Counted from the stretch's first letter, positions 19,262 to 30,278 are shown. The stretch is 41,931 bases of DNA from an uncultured Mycoplasma sp. (GCA_947040455.1 CAMRBN010000007.1:1-41931); one strand, 5' to 3'. Notes: generated by a model from the sequence alone, not told the origin. Numbers and translations: made by a program.

Positions 19262-20191
19262 ATGGATACTAAAATACAATCTTTAAAAATAATATCTAAT
19301 TCTAAAATAAATAATTCTTTTTCGCATGCTTATTTATTTTTTGCAGAACAAGGAGTAGATGTTTTTTCAGTTGCAATAGAAGCTATCAAAATAATGATTT
19401 GCGATAATGATAAATGTATGAATGCAAAAACAATTGAAGAGCTTAATTATCCGGATTTGCTTTTTGTTAATCCAGAGAATAATTTGATAACTAAAGAGAG
19501 CATTATTTCCACAATTAAAATTATGTCAAATACATCATTATTAATGAATAAAAAGAAAATTTTGTTAATCAAAGATGTTGATTTAGGAAACAAATATTCT
19601 TTAAATTCTTTATTAAAATATATTGAAGAGCCATCGGAAAATACACACATTATAATGACCACAAATAAAATTGATACTTTATTGCCAACAATTAAATCTA
19701 GGGCGCAAAATATAATGGTCAAAAGAGAAACTACAATTCAAATTATTGATGATTTATTATCCAATAAAGTTGATGCTAAATACATTAGACTATTTGCTAA
19801 TATATTCCCAAATGCAAATAAAGTAAAAGAACTGGATTATAAAAAATTTGAGAAAACTTATTCTAATATTTTAGATGCATTAAAGATTGGTATTGATAAT
19901 TCAGAAAAAATGAAAATGGCATTAAGTTTGTCTATAACAAAAGAAAATATTTTACATGCCATAAGTATTTTAGAATATTTTTATTATCAAGTGCAAACTA
20001 TGATAGAAGACAAATACCCATTGTTCCCAAACTATGATATATTAATCAATAAATACAAAAAAAGCAAGATTAACTATAGCGAAATTCAAAATTATATTTC
20101 TATATGAAAAAAATCTTTTATCAATAAAGGGAATTTTAATTTACAGAAAGAAAACTTTTTAATAAAGTTAGTAAGTATTTATGAGGGGTAA
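19262..20191 (+). CDS. holB: DNA polymerase III delta' subunit
   Basis: A 309-residue clamp-loader homologue. It has SFSHAYLFFAEQGVD (about 19-33) where other loaders have Walker A, but the P-loop lysine is absent, as is usual for delta'. MNKKKILLIKDVDLGNKYSLNSLLKYIEEPSENTHIIMTTN (quoted as residues about 96-136) is the degenerate Walker B and sensor-1 region, followed by LLPTIKSRAQNI with the SRx arginine finger element. Under code 4 it reads through TGA 20105-20107 and ends at 20191, overlapping rsmI by 11 bases. Its neighbour dnaX encodes its partner. It belongs to the pentameric loader that places the beta clamp on DNA. Confidence 0.92.
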
Positions 20192-20900
20192 ACTTTATAT
20201 TGTTGGAACTCCTATAGGGAATTTACAAGATATAACCTTAAGAGCCATTGAAACATTAAAGGGAGTTGACTATATCGCTTGCGAAGATACAAGAGTTACA
20301 AAAGTTCTTTTATCTTTCCTAAATATTCAAGGCAAAAAAATAATTTCATATCACAATCATAACGAAATACCTTCAACAAAAGGAATTTTAGAATTACTGA
20401 CAAAAAATAACAATGTTGCCTTAGTTAGTGATGCAGGAATGCCAATGATTGCAGATCCTGGATTTAATTTATTAAAAGAAGTTAAGAAAGAAGGTTTTGA
20501 TTTTGAAATTATACCTGGAGTTTCTGCAGTCACTACTTCAATTGTTATTTCTGGTCTAGGGCCTAATTTTACTTTTTTAGGATTTCCTAAAAATACCAAA
20601 AGCCAAATGGCTAACCAAATCAAAAAAATTATTAGTGGAACATATGTATTCTTCATAGCTCCTCATAAATTATTATTCACGTTAGAAATTCTTCACGAAC
20701 ATTTTAAAGGAAAAGAAAAAGTGGTTCTTTGCAAGGAGTTAACTAAAAAATTTGAAGAACATTTTGAAGGAACCGCTCAAGAATTAATGAATAACTTACC
20801 ACAAAATATAAAAGGAGAATTTACATTAGTTTTTACCATTGAAAAAACCAAAAAAGAAAAAATCAACAAATATCAAAAAAATGTCATTAATAAAATATAA
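20181..20900 (+). CDS. rsmI: 16S rRNA (cytidine-1402 2'-O)-methyltransferase
   Basis: A 239-residue protein of the tetrapyrrole-methylase (SAM-binding) fold. The start LYIVGTPIGNLQDITLRAIETL and ACEDTR are the family signature; ALVSDAGMPMIADPGFNL (about 86-103) and PGVSAVTTSIVISGL (about 113-127) line the SAM site. LGFPK and KELTKKFEE follow. It is about 40 residues shorter than enterobacterial RsmI, lacking the C-terminal extension. It overlaps holB by 11 bases, a common order in Firmicutes relatives. The product methylates the P-site region of 16S rRNA, tuning decoding. Confidence 0.95.
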   Translation: MRGKLYIVGTPIGNLQDITLRAIETLKGVDYIACEDTRVTKVLLSFLNIQGKKIISYHNHNEIPSTKGILELLTKNNNVALVSDAGMPMIADPGFNLLKEVKKEGFDFEIIPGVSAVTTSIVISGLGPNFTFLGFPKNTKSQMANQIKKIISGTYVFFIAPHKLLFTLEILHEHFKGKEKVVLCKELTKKFEEHFEGTAQELMNNLPQNIKGEFTLVFTIEKTKKEKINKYQKNVINKI

Positions 20901-20924
20901 TTAATGAAATAAAAAAGAGGTTTT

Positions 20925-21743
20925 ATGAAAATGATATTTGCTACAGATGTAGATGGAACAATATTAAATGATCAAGGAGTTCCGCATAAAGAAACAAATG
21001 ATGCTTTTAAATATGCTATATCCAAAAACCATAATATAGTTATTGCGACAGGAAGATCTCTTTCTAGAACCAAAGATTTATTAAAGATGATGCCTGATGT
21101 TAATTATTTAGTTTGTAATAATGGGTCTTTGGTTAAAGATATCCAAAATGATAAGATTATTGATTTAAAAACTATTCATCCCAAATATTATTTAGAAATG
21201 ATGGAATTTGCTAAAAATAATAATTTTTCTTTTTCTATGCATACTGATAAATCCACTTACACATGACCCAAAGCAAGATTTGAAAACACCATTACTATTG
21301 ATGATAAATTTCATAAAACAATTACTGAATTTATTATTGATAATCCAAATAGTGAAATTCTTCAAAATGGCGAATCAATGACACAACTTTCACTTTTAGG
21401 AACTATTGATTCATGTAAAAAAAATTTTCCAATAATACAAAACATGTTTAAAAATGTTCAAAGTGTTTTTTTAACTAATGGTGTTTTTATTGATGTTAAT
21501 CCTTTAGGAATTTCAAAATGAACTGGTTTGAAATTTTTAGCAAATTCTTTAAATATTGATTCTAAAAACATTGTAACATTTGGTGATTCAGGAAATGATT
21601 TAGAAATGTTACAAAATGCTGGCGAATTAGGTTTTCCTATGAAAAATTCTACAGATGACTTAATTGCCATTTTACCAACAAAAATTGGTGATAATAATAG
21701 TAATGCTATTGCAAAAAAAATAATTGAATTAGTTAATCAATAA
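20925..21743 (+). CDS. HAD superfamily phosphatase, Cof/YcsE type
   Basis: A 272-residue protein. Motif I TDVDGTILND has nucleophile Asp8 and Asp10; motif II is IATGRSLSR (about 44); motif IV GDSGNDLEML lies at 220-229. The cap between motifs II and III, residues about 85-185, is the type IIB cap of the Cof family. TGA codes for Trp twice (21265 and 21519). Members remove phosphate from sugar phosphates or flavin and vitamin precursors; the substrate cannot be told from sequence. AAAGAGG lies 9 bases before the ATG. It follows rsmI by 24 bases and may be cotranscribed. Confidence 0.92.
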
Positions 21744-21754
21744 TTTAACTAATT
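21727..21754 (+). terminator. Possible terminator hairpin spanning the HAD gene stop
   Basis: A 10-bp perfect stem (21727-21736 with 21745-21754) and an 8-base loop that includes the stop codon, with a T-rich stretch at 21759-21769. The stem is mostly A-T and the T-run is a few bases away, so this is only a candidate. Confidence 0.35.
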
Positions 21755-21760
21755 AATTGT

Positions 21761-23590
21761 TTATTTTTTCTTAAATAATCTTTTTCCTATTTTTTCATAT
21801 TCATCTATTTTGGACTTTAAAACATCAAAAGCTTGATTATAAATATTTGCATCATAAAGATCAATTCCAGCATTTTTTAAAATTTCAACAGGTCAATCAC
21901 TGCCACCCGCTTTCAAAAAATTATTAATATAATTTTCCAAAGCTGGTTTGCCATCCTTTTTATATTTTTGAAAAAAGGCATTTGCAACCACAAATCCAAT
22001 AGCATATTTATAAACATAAAAATCATAGTAAAAATGAGGAACTATTACAGAAGGAATTAATTGGCTATCTTTATCAAATTTTTGATTCTTTTTAAGTGAG
22101 TATTTTTTGGCATTGTTTGCATAAACTTCTTTTATAGCATCAAAAGTTGAAACAGATTTCCCTTCATCGATTAAATTGTATAAATCAAACTCGTAATTTG
22201 ATCACATAGTTTGCCTTCTAACTGTTCCTTCAAAATCTTCTATAGCCTCTGATAAAAGGTGAAATTTTAATTTGTCATCTTTAGTGTTACTTAATAAATA
22301 ATCTTGAAGCATTAACTCATTGAAAATTGACGCTATCTCTGCTAAAAAGATAGGATATGAAGCCAAGTTAATTGGTTGTTCGTTATCTGAATAATAAGAA
22401 TGCATAGAATGACCTATCTCATGTGCTAATGTAGCTACAGATCTAATAGATTCATCAAAGTTCATTAAAATATATTTCTTATCTAAACCGAAAGAACCAC
22501 CAATAGAATACGCGCCCGTTCTTTTATTTTCTACAGGAATATAATCTATTCATCTATTGTCAAACATTTCTTGGACTTTATTTTGATACTCTTGTCCCAT
22601 TGGTTTTAAAGATAAATGAACTTCTTTTTGCATTTGTTCAACTGTATAATCTGTATCCGAATTTACCAATGGTAATAATGAATCTCAAGCCTTCATAGGT
22701 TTATTGAACTTAATAGCAAAAAATGATTTTTTTAAATTATAAAATCTTTGAAAGTGATGATTGTTCTTTTGTACAGAGTCATATAAGGTAGTTAAAAGCT
22801 TTGTATCAACTTGATCTTCATCTATTAAGGCCGATATACTAGATTCATATTTTCTTTCTATAGATCATGTTGATATATTTTTGAAATGTTGATATAAAAG
22901 GTTTGCAAAAGTTCCTTTGTGTTGTAAGTAAGCATTGTTTCAATTATTATATGTTGATTTACGAATTAATTCATCTTTAGATTTCAAAAGAGATGTACGA
23001 TTTGCTAATGTAATTTTGGTTTTCTTTCCTGTTTTAGAAATCGCTTCTTTGTAGTTAAGTTCAGAATTATAAAGAATACTGAAAACATCACTAGCACTAA
23101 TTTCTGCTCTTGATATTTTTTTCACAAACTCTTCAATTTCATTTGCTAATTTGTGTTTTCTACCATCTAATACAAAAAGAATATCTTTTTTATAGTTTTT
23201 AAATTCAGGAAGTTTAACTCATTCTTTAAGTTTTTTTTCATTATCGAAAAACCTATTGGTTTCTGAACCTAATCTTTTGTTAAATTCAAATAATTTAAAT
23301 TCCAAATCATCTTGAATTTTATTAAATTCCGGAGAAACTACATTAACACTTATATTATTGCTAATATAATTAGATATTTTATTAGCAAGAATGGAAGATT
23401 TTTCACTATTTTTAATATGTTTTAAGTAAGATTCTGACGTGTCGTATTTTGAATCTTTTTCAATAATATCAACTTCAATTAAATCAAAATATTGAGAAAT
23501 CAAATCATCTATTTTTTTACCCTCTAATAAATAATCTAAATCGAATCTATATTCTTCAGGTATATCTTTATATTTTTTATATTCTTTCAC
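21761..23590 (-). CDS. pepF: Oligoendopeptidase F (M3B metallopeptidase)
   Basis: A 609-residue protein, the usual PepF length. The zinc motif [12 protein letters not shown] starts at His390 (ligands His390, His394, with Glu391 as base), and downstream [16 protein letters not shown] supplies the third ligand Glu. The N-terminal half is the helical domain seen in PepF. Multiple TGA Trp codons interrupt it under the standard code. The start is GTG at 23590, supported by AAAGAGG 8-9 bases upstream; no ATG fits. It cleaves short peptides in the cytoplasm, providing amino acids to an organism with little biosynthesis. It lies 18 bases downstream of apt. Confidence 0.95.
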
Positions 23591-23608
23591 AATGCCCTCT
23601 TTAATTTA

Positions 23609-24118
23609 TTACATTTTTATTAATGACACTACTTCAATGTTGCCAAATTTATTGGCACCGTGCAATTTAGTTAATTCTAATAAAAAAATAATTTTTGAAA
23701 CAATTCCACCCTGTGATTCTACCAAATCTATAATTGCTCTTGTAGTTCCGCCAGTTGCTAAAACATCATCAATAATAATTATTTTTTGTCCAGGTTTAAT
23801 TCTATTTGCTTGGATTTCTAAAATATTTTTTTCACCATATTCTAATTCATATTCTTTTTGTATAACTTCACCAGGCAATTTTTTTTGCTTCCTTACCATT
23901 ACAAAAGGCTTTGTAAGTATTGCTGCAACAGGTGTTCCAAATAAAAAACCTCTAGCATCAGGTCCCAAAATTATGTCTGCATCTCGAGAATAATCAACCA
24001 TCTTCATAACACTATAATTTAAAGCTTCTCCATTAGCTAATAATGGAGATATATCTTTAAAATTAATTCCTTTTTCTGGAAAGTCAGGGACATTCATAAT
24101 ATATTTTTCTAAGTTCAT
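23609..24118 (-). CDS. apt: Adenine phosphoribosyltransferase
   Basis: A 169-residue protein, typical for Apt. The start MNLEKYIMNVPDFPEKGINFKDISPLL is the family's N-terminus. The flexible hood region is RKQKKLPGEV, and the PRPP-binding motif is IIIIDDVLATGGTTRAI (about 119-135). It converts adenine and PRPP to AMP, an essential purine-salvage step in mollicutes. ATG 24118 is chosen over the in-frame ATG at 24130, because the extended -10 box covers 24138-24130. Confidence 0.96.
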   Translation of the reverse strand: MNLEKYIMNVPDFPEKGINFKDISPLLANGEALNYSVMKMVDYSRDADIILGPDARGFLFGTPVAAILTKPFVMVRKQKKLPGEVIQKEYELEYGEKNILEIQANRIKPGQKIIIIDDVLATGGTTRAIIDLVESQGGIVSKIIFLLELTKLHGANKFGNIEVVSLIKM

Positions 24119-24129
24119 AATATGTAGCA

Positions 24130-24138
24130 ATTATATCA
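24130..24138 (-). promoter_or_regulatory. Extended -10 (TGATATAAT) of apt-pepF
   Basis: On the minus strand TG-A-TATAAT ends 11 bases before ATG 24118; the predicted leader is about 5 bases. Confidence 0.6.
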
Positions 24139-24231
24139 TTAAAAATCATAATTCTTTTTTAAATAAAAAATAACTAAACTAAATCATGTTTAATAATCCC
24201 CTTATAAATATACAATATTAAAATAAATAAT

Positions 24232-24240
24232 TGTTATAAT
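24232..24240 (+). promoter_or_regulatory. Extended -10 (TGTTATAAT) of M42 aminopeptidase
   Basis: TG-T-TATAAT lies 27 bases before ATG 24268, leaving a leader of about 20 bases that carries AGTAGG as a weak ribosome site. Confidence 0.55.
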
Positions 24241-24267
24241 TTATTTAATATAAAAGTAGGTATAAAA

Positions 24268-25356
24268 ATGAATAAAAAAGATGAAGAATTATTTGGTAAA
24301 TTAAAGAAATATATGGATATTCAAGGAATGTCTAGATACGAAGAAGAAGTAGCAAATGAATTGAAAACAACATTAAATGATAAATTGATGTACGAAAGAG
24401 ATGGGTTAGGGTCAATGATTATTAGCCATAAAGCAAAGCAAAGTGGACCAATCATCCAAATTGCTGCCCATATGGATGAAGTTGGATTTATTGTTCAAGA
24501 TATTTTAGAAAATGGGCAACTAAGTTTATCAATGATTGGTGGAGTTTGACCTTTAACAGTAATTGGTTCAAGGGGAATTCTTGTTCTTAATAGTGGTAAA
24601 AAATTAGATGGAGTTTTTGGTCATACTTCAATTCATATTTTGGAAATTGAAAAAAGAACTAAAGCTCCTGAATTAAAAGAATTGTATTTAGATGCCGGTT
24701 TTTCTTCTAAAAAAGAATCTCTTGAACAAGGCATCGAAGTTGGTAATAGAGTTTATTTAACTGGAGATGTTTTTGCTTTTGGTAAAGATAATAAATTTGT
24801 TGCTGGTAAAGCTATGGATAACCGTGCAGGGGTAACTATTCTACATGAATTAATTTTAAAATTAAGAGACAAAGTTCTTCCTAACCAAACTTACTTTGTA
24901 GGAACAACTCAGGAAGAAGTTGGAACTAGAGGAGCTAAAACTTCTGTTTCTAAAATTAAACCTGATGTTGCAATAGCCCTTGATACCTGTGCTGCACATG
25001 ACACCTTCGGTGCTATTCCTGGAATTCAAAAACTAGGAGCAGGTGCTACAATTAGAATTAAAGATGGTGGAACATTAATGGATCCTAAACTTGTTGACTA
25101 TATTATGGACATTGCGAAAACTCATAACATCCCAACTTATAAATATGTTGCTCAGGGCGGAGGAACAGATGCTGCTGAATTACAATTTGGAGCGAATGGT
25201 GTTTCAACAATTACAATTTCAATACCGCAAAGATATTTACACTCACCTTTAGGAGTTTCTCATTTAGATGATTTACATGCAATCATTGATTTAATTGAAA
25301 AAATAGTATTAGGTTTAGATCAAAAAACATTTGATACTAAGATTAAATATAATTAA
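24268..25356 (+). CDS. M42 family metallo-aminopeptidase (glutamyl aminopeptidase-like)
   Basis: A 362-residue protein with the M42 signature in order: AAHMDEVGFIV (about 69-79, first zinc ligands), GKAMDNRAG (about 184-192, bridging Asp), TTQEEVGTRGA (about 214-224, catalytic Glu pair), ALDTCAAHD (about 236-244), YKYVAQGGGTDAAELQ (about 292) and RYLHSPLGVSHLDD (about 323, last His ligand). One TGA Trp at 24547 lies in the PDZ-like insert (GGVWPLTVIGS). These dodecameric enzymes trim N-terminal residues from peptides, matching the nearby PepF and amino-acid permease. The name PepA is sometimes used for this family; I leave the symbol empty because the specificity is not readable. Confidence 0.93.
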
Positions 25357-25368
25357 TAATTATTTTGA

Positions 25369-27051
25369 TTAATTTAAGTCAAACACTCTTGTTTCTAATA
25401 CAAGAGTTTTTTCATCTTCTATTTGAGAATATAATTCAACATCAATATCTTCGAAAATGTTTTTTTCATTTTTCATTCAAAACAAGAAATAATTAACTGT
25501 TGGTATTAAAACGAAGACACCTGCAAAAACAAGATGTAAGATGGCTGCTGTTAAATTAGAAATCGCAGCTTTTTTGTTTAAGAAACCTCAATTAGAATCT
25601 CCATCAGGATTATTTATAGCTGAAACCAGAACGAAGATTACACTTAGAGTTAAAGTTAAGAAAACAGCAATAACAGAAGTAAATACTAATGTTGTATAGA
25701 TTCAAGGTTTTTGATCATCCTTAACTTTTCCTTCTTTGAAATTTAATCTGTTGTTTTTATCAATGTGCATTTTTTTCAGAAAACTTTGATTCACTAAATT
25801 TTGACCCTTGTTATATTTAGCTCTAAAAATATTTTTTCAATATAAGAAGATTAATATCGCATAAACAAGGAAGAAAAATAACACAGGAAAGTTTGACAAT
25901 CCATCAATTAAAGCATCAGAATTCATAATAATTGATGGAATATAAGCAACACATGCTCAAAATAGAATAGAACATGTGAAATATATTAAAGCAGTCTTTT
26001 TATGACCATACTTTAAATTAAGTTGTCTTGAGAAAAAGATTTTTTCAGATAATGAAATATTTTCAAATTCAGATATTGTCGCTGCTAAAATAGCATTTGT
26101 AGTTCCTGCCGCTGAAATGAATAAGAATAACATAACGAATATCTTCATTCCATGAGCAACTTCTTTACTAAAAATATCAGTAAACATTTGTTCAATACTT
26201 GAAGAAAATGTTGGATTTCCATTTATATCCACACCTTCTTGTAAGTGCAAGATTGCTGATATTGAAATTAATAAATAAGCAATAACAACTAATAGCATAC
26301 TTAAAACTATTACTTTAGAAACTACTTTTTGACCACCCTTGATTTTTTTTGACATAGAACCAATTCCTGCAAAAGCATCAAAAGCAAATAAAGCTGCTGG
26401 CAAAGACCTCATAACACCTTGAAATGAATCAAACGATGATGGTCCTCCAGGACTTGGAATAAATCCATTTGATCCACCGGCGTTATGAGCGTTTGGTAAA
26501 GCAATACCGACAATCATTACAATAAATAAGGGAATGAATTTTAAAAATGTTGTTCCCAAAGCAAAAAACCCCGACGCCTTTATTGAAAGCTTATTCATTA
26601 GTGTCAAGAATCCAAGCATAGTTATTGAAAGGATTGCAATAACATATAAAGGAACATTGATCGATGAGTTAATACTTCTTAAAAATTGAAAAAATATCTC
26701 AATTGTAAAAAAAGATAAAACAACCAACATAATACTGTTGTAAAAAAAAGAATAATTAGTTGTTACTAAATGTCTAAATCAATTTTGTTTACTAGTGCTT
26801 ACTCTTTGAGCTCAACTTGATAAACCAGCTGAGCCTTTATTTTTAACCATAGCTATTTTCCCAAAATGCACAGCAACCAAAAGAGCTACAATCCCTGAAG
26901 TAATTCAAGTAAATAATCAAGCAACACCATCACCTTCAACATTGCTAGCAATACTACCGTTTTTAAAAAAGATTCCGATACCAACTATTGAACCGATACA
27001 TATTGCAAAAGCAGAGAAGAAGCCTAGTTTTTTAAAATTTTGTTCTTTCAT
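25369..27051 (-). CDS. APC-superfamily amino acid permease
   Basis: A 560-residue integral membrane protein with about 12 hydrophobic segments. The first helix has GFFSAFAICIGSIVGIGIF, the APC 'G.GSiIGsGIF' substrate motif, and FAFDAFAGIGSMSKKIKGGQK (about 225-245) matches the helix-6 'F..F.G.~...E..~P.k' region. A cytoplasmic tail of about 25 acidic residues ends the protein. Many Trp codons are TGA. ATG 27051 follows AAGGAAA closely, with a TATAAT 20 bases upstream. The substrate cannot be assigned. Its last codons contain the terminator of the opposing aminopeptidase gene. Confidence 0.88.
25385..25412 (+). terminator. Rho-independent terminator of the M42 gene inside the permease CDS
   Basis: An 8-bp perfect stem ACTCTTGT / ACAAGAGT (25385-25392 and 25400-25407), a 7-base loop and T6 directly after. 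It contains three G-C pairs, which is strong for this genome. It lies within codons for the permease C-terminal tail (TLVLETRV region). Confidence 0.75.
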
Positions 27052-27070
27052 ATTTTCCTTTTTAAAATTA

Positions 27071-27076
27071 ATTATA
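27071..27076 (-). promoter_or_regulatory. -10 box TATAAT of the permease
   Basis: On the minus strand, 19 bases before ATG 27051, with the AAGGAAA ribosome site between box and start. Confidence 0.5.
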
Positions 27077-27142
27077 TAACAACAAGATAAAATTTATAAT
27101 TATTCATGTGAAACATTAAAAAATAAACACATTGAGATCAAA

Positions 27143-27148
27143 TATAAT
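27143..27148 (+). promoter_or_regulatory. -10 box TATAAT of the glutathione peroxidase gene
   Basis: TATAAT ends 9 bases before ATG 27158; the predicted leader is about 3 bases. Confidence 0.55.
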
Positions 27149-27157
27149 ATATTATTA

Positions 27158-27655
27158 ATGTATATGAAAAGGATGAGTATGTCAATATATAATTTTAAAT
27201 TAAAAAATATATCAGGAGATGAAATTGATTTTAATAATTTCAAAAATAAAATAATTCTCATAGTTAATGTTGCAAGTAAGTGTGGATTCGCAATTCAATA
27301 CAAAGGTTTAGAAAAACTTTATAACAGTTATAAAGATAGTGGTTTGGTAATTTTAGGATTTCCTTGCACACAATTTAGAAATCAAGAATTTGAAACCAAT
27401 AATGAGATCAAGGATTTTTGTCAATTAAAATATAATGTTACTTTTGAAATATTTTCTACAATCGATGTTAAAGGAGATAATCAATCTCCTTTATATAAAT
27501 TTTTAACAGAAGGTTTGCCTTGAAGTGACAAAAAAAATGATGTAAAATGAAATTTTGAAAAATTTTTAATTAATAAAAAGGGTGAAATTATTAAGAGATA
27601 TTCATCACTAACCACACCTAAAAAAATAGAAAAAGATATTATTAAAATAATATAA
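27158..27655 (+). CDS. Glutathione peroxidase family (thiol peroxidase)
   Basis: A 165-residue thioredoxin-fold peroxidase. IILIVNVASKCGFAIQYKGLEKLY carries the peroxidatic Cys42 (numbered from ATG 27158); FPCTQFRNQEF (about residue 71) is the 'FPCNQFggQEp' motif with an additional Cys; WNFEKFLI (about 129) holds the conserved Trp-Asn pair, with the Trp encoded by TGA. It would reduce hydrogen or lipid peroxides, probably with thioredoxin as donor, since mollicutes do not make glutathione. Four in-frame ATG codons (27158, 27164, 27173, 27179) compete as starts; 27158 is favoured by the promoter spacing, while MSIYNF at 27179 matches family N-termini. The stop lies 5 bases from the nagA stop on the other strand. 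Confidence 0.9.
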
Positions 27656-27660
27656 TATTT

Positions 27661-28818
27661 TTATTTTCAAAGATAACCATTTATGAATGATTGAATATAT
27701 TTCATTTCTTTATCACTTGATAAAAAAACTATGTTCGCTTTTTTACCAATAATTAAATCACCAAAATTATCATCAAGATTAAGGTTTCTTGCTGCATTAT
27801 AAGATGAAACCAAAACCAATTCTTCTAATGAACAATTAGTGGTTTGTTTAAAGTGATTTACTAAAAATATGTAAGGACAAGCACCTCCAGAAAGAGTTTC
27901 AGTTCCTTCTAAATAAAATCAATTGCCTTTTTTCTCAATAGGTAAATTTCCTAATTTATAATTTCCGTCTTTATAGCCTTTTGGAGGTAACGAATCAGAA
28001 ACAATAGAAATATTTTTGATATCAAAGTTTTTGTATGAATACTTTATTACTTCATCATCAACATGAACACCATCAGCAATAATTTCAATATTTAAATTTT
28101 CTTTGTATTCTTTGTTCATTATAGCATTAACAATTCCTAAATCATGATGATGGAAGCCACTCATAGCATTATATAAATGAGTAATTCTAGTTATTCCATT
28201 TTTTAATGACTTTTGGGCATCATCAAAATTTGCATTAGAATGACCTAAAGCAAATATAAAATCATTTTCATATTTTTTAATCAATGAAATGTTTGAATCT
28301 ATCTCAGGCGCAACAGTAAGTATAATCGGAATTGAAACATTATTTTTTATAGTTTTTAAAAAAGATTCATTAATTGGAATAATTAATTCTTCTTCATGAG
28401 CTCCTTTTTTAGTTTTACTAATAAAAGGGCCTTCATAATACCATGCACATAGTTTTGGGAAATGATTATTTTGTTCAGACAAATCATCAATCAACAAAGA
28501 AGATTTTTCTAATTTTTCTAATGTCGAAGTTACTGTGGTTCCCGCAAAAGCAACAACACCTTCTTGAATTAAATTATTTAAATAATTAAGATAAACATCA
28601 TTAAATGATTCTGAAGACAAATCATCAAACGCCATTCCATAACCACCATGAGTATGTGAATCTATGAAACCAGGCATAATAATTTGACCCTTACAATCAA
28701 CACCTTCTTGAGAAGTGTCTCCTTTTTGAATCTGGACAATTACACCAGAATCATCTATTTCTATAAATCCAATAAATGAAAAATCTTTGGTAGTAATTAA
28801 AGCGTTTTTATAAACCAA
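27661..28818 (-). CDS. nagA: N-acetylglucosamine-6-phosphate deacetylase
   Basis: A 385-residue amidohydrolase. PGFIDSHTHGGYG (about 49-61) has the metal HxH, YYEGPFI (about 126) the conserved Glu, LGHSNA and THLYNAMSGFHHHDLG (about 190-230) the His ligands and substrate loop, IADGVHV (about 246) and VSDSLPPKG (about 270) the catalytic Asp. It removes acetate from GlcNAc-6-phosphate, feeding NagB just upstream. The start is TTG 28818, inside the last codons of nagB (11-base overlap) with AAAGAGATA upstream; no suitable ATG exists. TGA Trp occurs twice near the C-terminus, ending in GYLWK and TAA 27663-27661. Confidence 0.94.
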
Positions 28819-29560
28819 GTTCTATCTCTTTGTCAAGTTCTGTTTCTTGATCATAAACTATAGTTACATCAGCATGCTTTAATAAAGCACTGGCTGGAAA
28901 ATTAACATCAAATTTTTTGGCATTATATAATTTGTGCATTGCTTCTTTTTTAGAAAGACCAAAAGCCAACAAGAATATTTTTTTAGTTTTTAAAATTGAT
29001 TCTAATCCCATTGAAATAGCTTGTTTAGGAACTGATGCAGTATCTTTTTTAAAGAATTTTGCAGCATTTACATTAATTGTTTCTTCTGATAAATCAACTA
29101 TTCTAGTTAATGATTTTAAAACTGATCCTGGTTCGTTGAATCCAATGTGTCCATTTGTTCCAATTCCTAATATCTGAATATCTATTCCTCCATTGTTTTC
29201 AATTAAAACATCATAATTTTGTTCTGTTGTAGGAAAGTGTGTATTATCCAAATTCATTTCAATATGTGAAAATAATTGATGAAACATAAATTCTTTATAT
29301 GATTGTGGGTGTCCATCTGGAAGTCCTATGTATTCATCTAGATTATATGTAGAAACATTTGTTCAAGGCGTTCCACTTTCATGAAAGTCATTAATCAATA
29401 ATTTATACAAAGCCATAGGTGTTGAACCAGTTGCTAAACCTAGATTTAATTTTGTTCCTTTTTTGATTTCTTTAAGCATTTCTAAAGCAACGAAATTTGA
29501 TGCTTGCACACTATTTTCAAATCCTTTAAATTCAATGTTTGATTTTTTATTTGTACTCAT
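28808..29560 (-). CDS. nagB: Glucosamine-6-phosphate deaminase
   Basis: A 250-residue protein, normal length. GLATGSTPMALYKLL (about 41-55) is the phosphate-binding loop, NLDEYIGL (about 73-80) the catalytic Asp region, and GIGTNGHIGFNEPGS (about 136-150) the signature with catalytic Asn/His/Glu. It converts GlcN-6-phosphate to fructose-6-phosphate and ammonia. With nagA downstream it completes the route from GlcNAc-6-P to glycolysis. AAAAGGA lies 11 bases before ATG 29560. No PTS gene for the sugar lies next to it in the window. Confidence 0.95.
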
Positions 29561-29632
29561 TTTTATACTATCCTTTTTTATTTAATTTAATATTTTTATA
29601 TTATTAATTTTAACACTTTAACTCAAAATATA

Positions 29633-29638
29633 TATAAT
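29633..29638 (+). promoter_or_regulatory. -10 box TATAAT of cutC
   Basis: TATAAT ends 9 bases before ATG 29648; the predicted leader is about 3 bases. Confidence 0.5.
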
Positions 29639-29647
29639 TTAATAATT

Positions 29648-30271
29648 ATGAAACAAAAAATAACCATTACAAAAGAAGCGTGTATAGATAACCTAGAATC
29701 TGCAAAGTATTTTATAGAAAGAAAAGTTGATCGATTTGAGACATGTCATGATTTATCCAAAGGAGGTTTGACTCCTAAGATTGAATTATTTAATTATATT
29801 AAAAATAACTCTGATATTCATCAGGTAATTATGATTAGAACTAATGACAATTTTTCTGTAAATGAAGATGAAATAATTTTAATGATTAATCAAATAAAAG
29901 AATTCAAACTTAACGGTGCAACGGAGTTTATATTTGGATTTATAAACAAAAATAAAGAAATTGATGTCAATGCTTGTGGGGCGTTGATTGAACACTTAGA
30001 TGGCTGTAAGTATGATTTTCATATGGCCATTGATTCACTGAGTAATTACAAAAGAGACTTCCCCATACTAATAGAAATGGGTTTTAATAGAGTGCTGACA
30101 AAAGGTGGAAATTTATCTGCAATAAATAACATTGACTCTATTAGTCAAATTATTGAAGAATTTGGAAATAAGATTGAAATTTTAATTGGTGGAAGCGTTA
30201 CTAAAGATAACTATGAAGAAATAACTTCTTTAACAAAAGCAACTCAAGTTCATGGAACAAAAATATTATAA
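29648..30271 (+). CDS. cutC: CutC family TIM-barrel protein (copper homeostasis annotation)
   Basis: A 207-residue protein following CutC throughout: KVDRFETCHDLSKGGLTP (about 28-45) for 'RIELC.dLs.GGlTPS', VIMIRTNDNFSVNEDEIILM for 'miRpR.GdF.Y...E...M', GATEFIFGFI for 'GadGvVfG.L', YDFHMAIDSL for 'vtFHRAfD', GFNRVLTKGG for 'G..RiLTSG', and ILIGGSVTKDN plus VHGTKI at the end. Many family Arg and Cys residues are replaced (LC to TC, R to H/M), so metal binding may be lost. The biochemical role of CutC is disputed even in E. coli. It ends 7 bases from the polC stop on the other strand. Confidence 0.85.
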   Translation: MKQKITITKEACIDNLESAKYFIERKVDRFETCHDLSKGGLTPKIELFNYIKNNSDIHQVIMIRTNDNFSVNEDEIILMINQIKEFKLNGATEFIFGFINKNKEIDVNACGALIEHLDGCKYDFHMAIDSLSNYKRDFPILIEMGFNRVLTKGGNLSAINNIDSISQIIEEFGNKIEILIGGSVTKDNYEEITSLTKATQVHGTKIL

Positions 30272-30278
30272 TTTAAAT

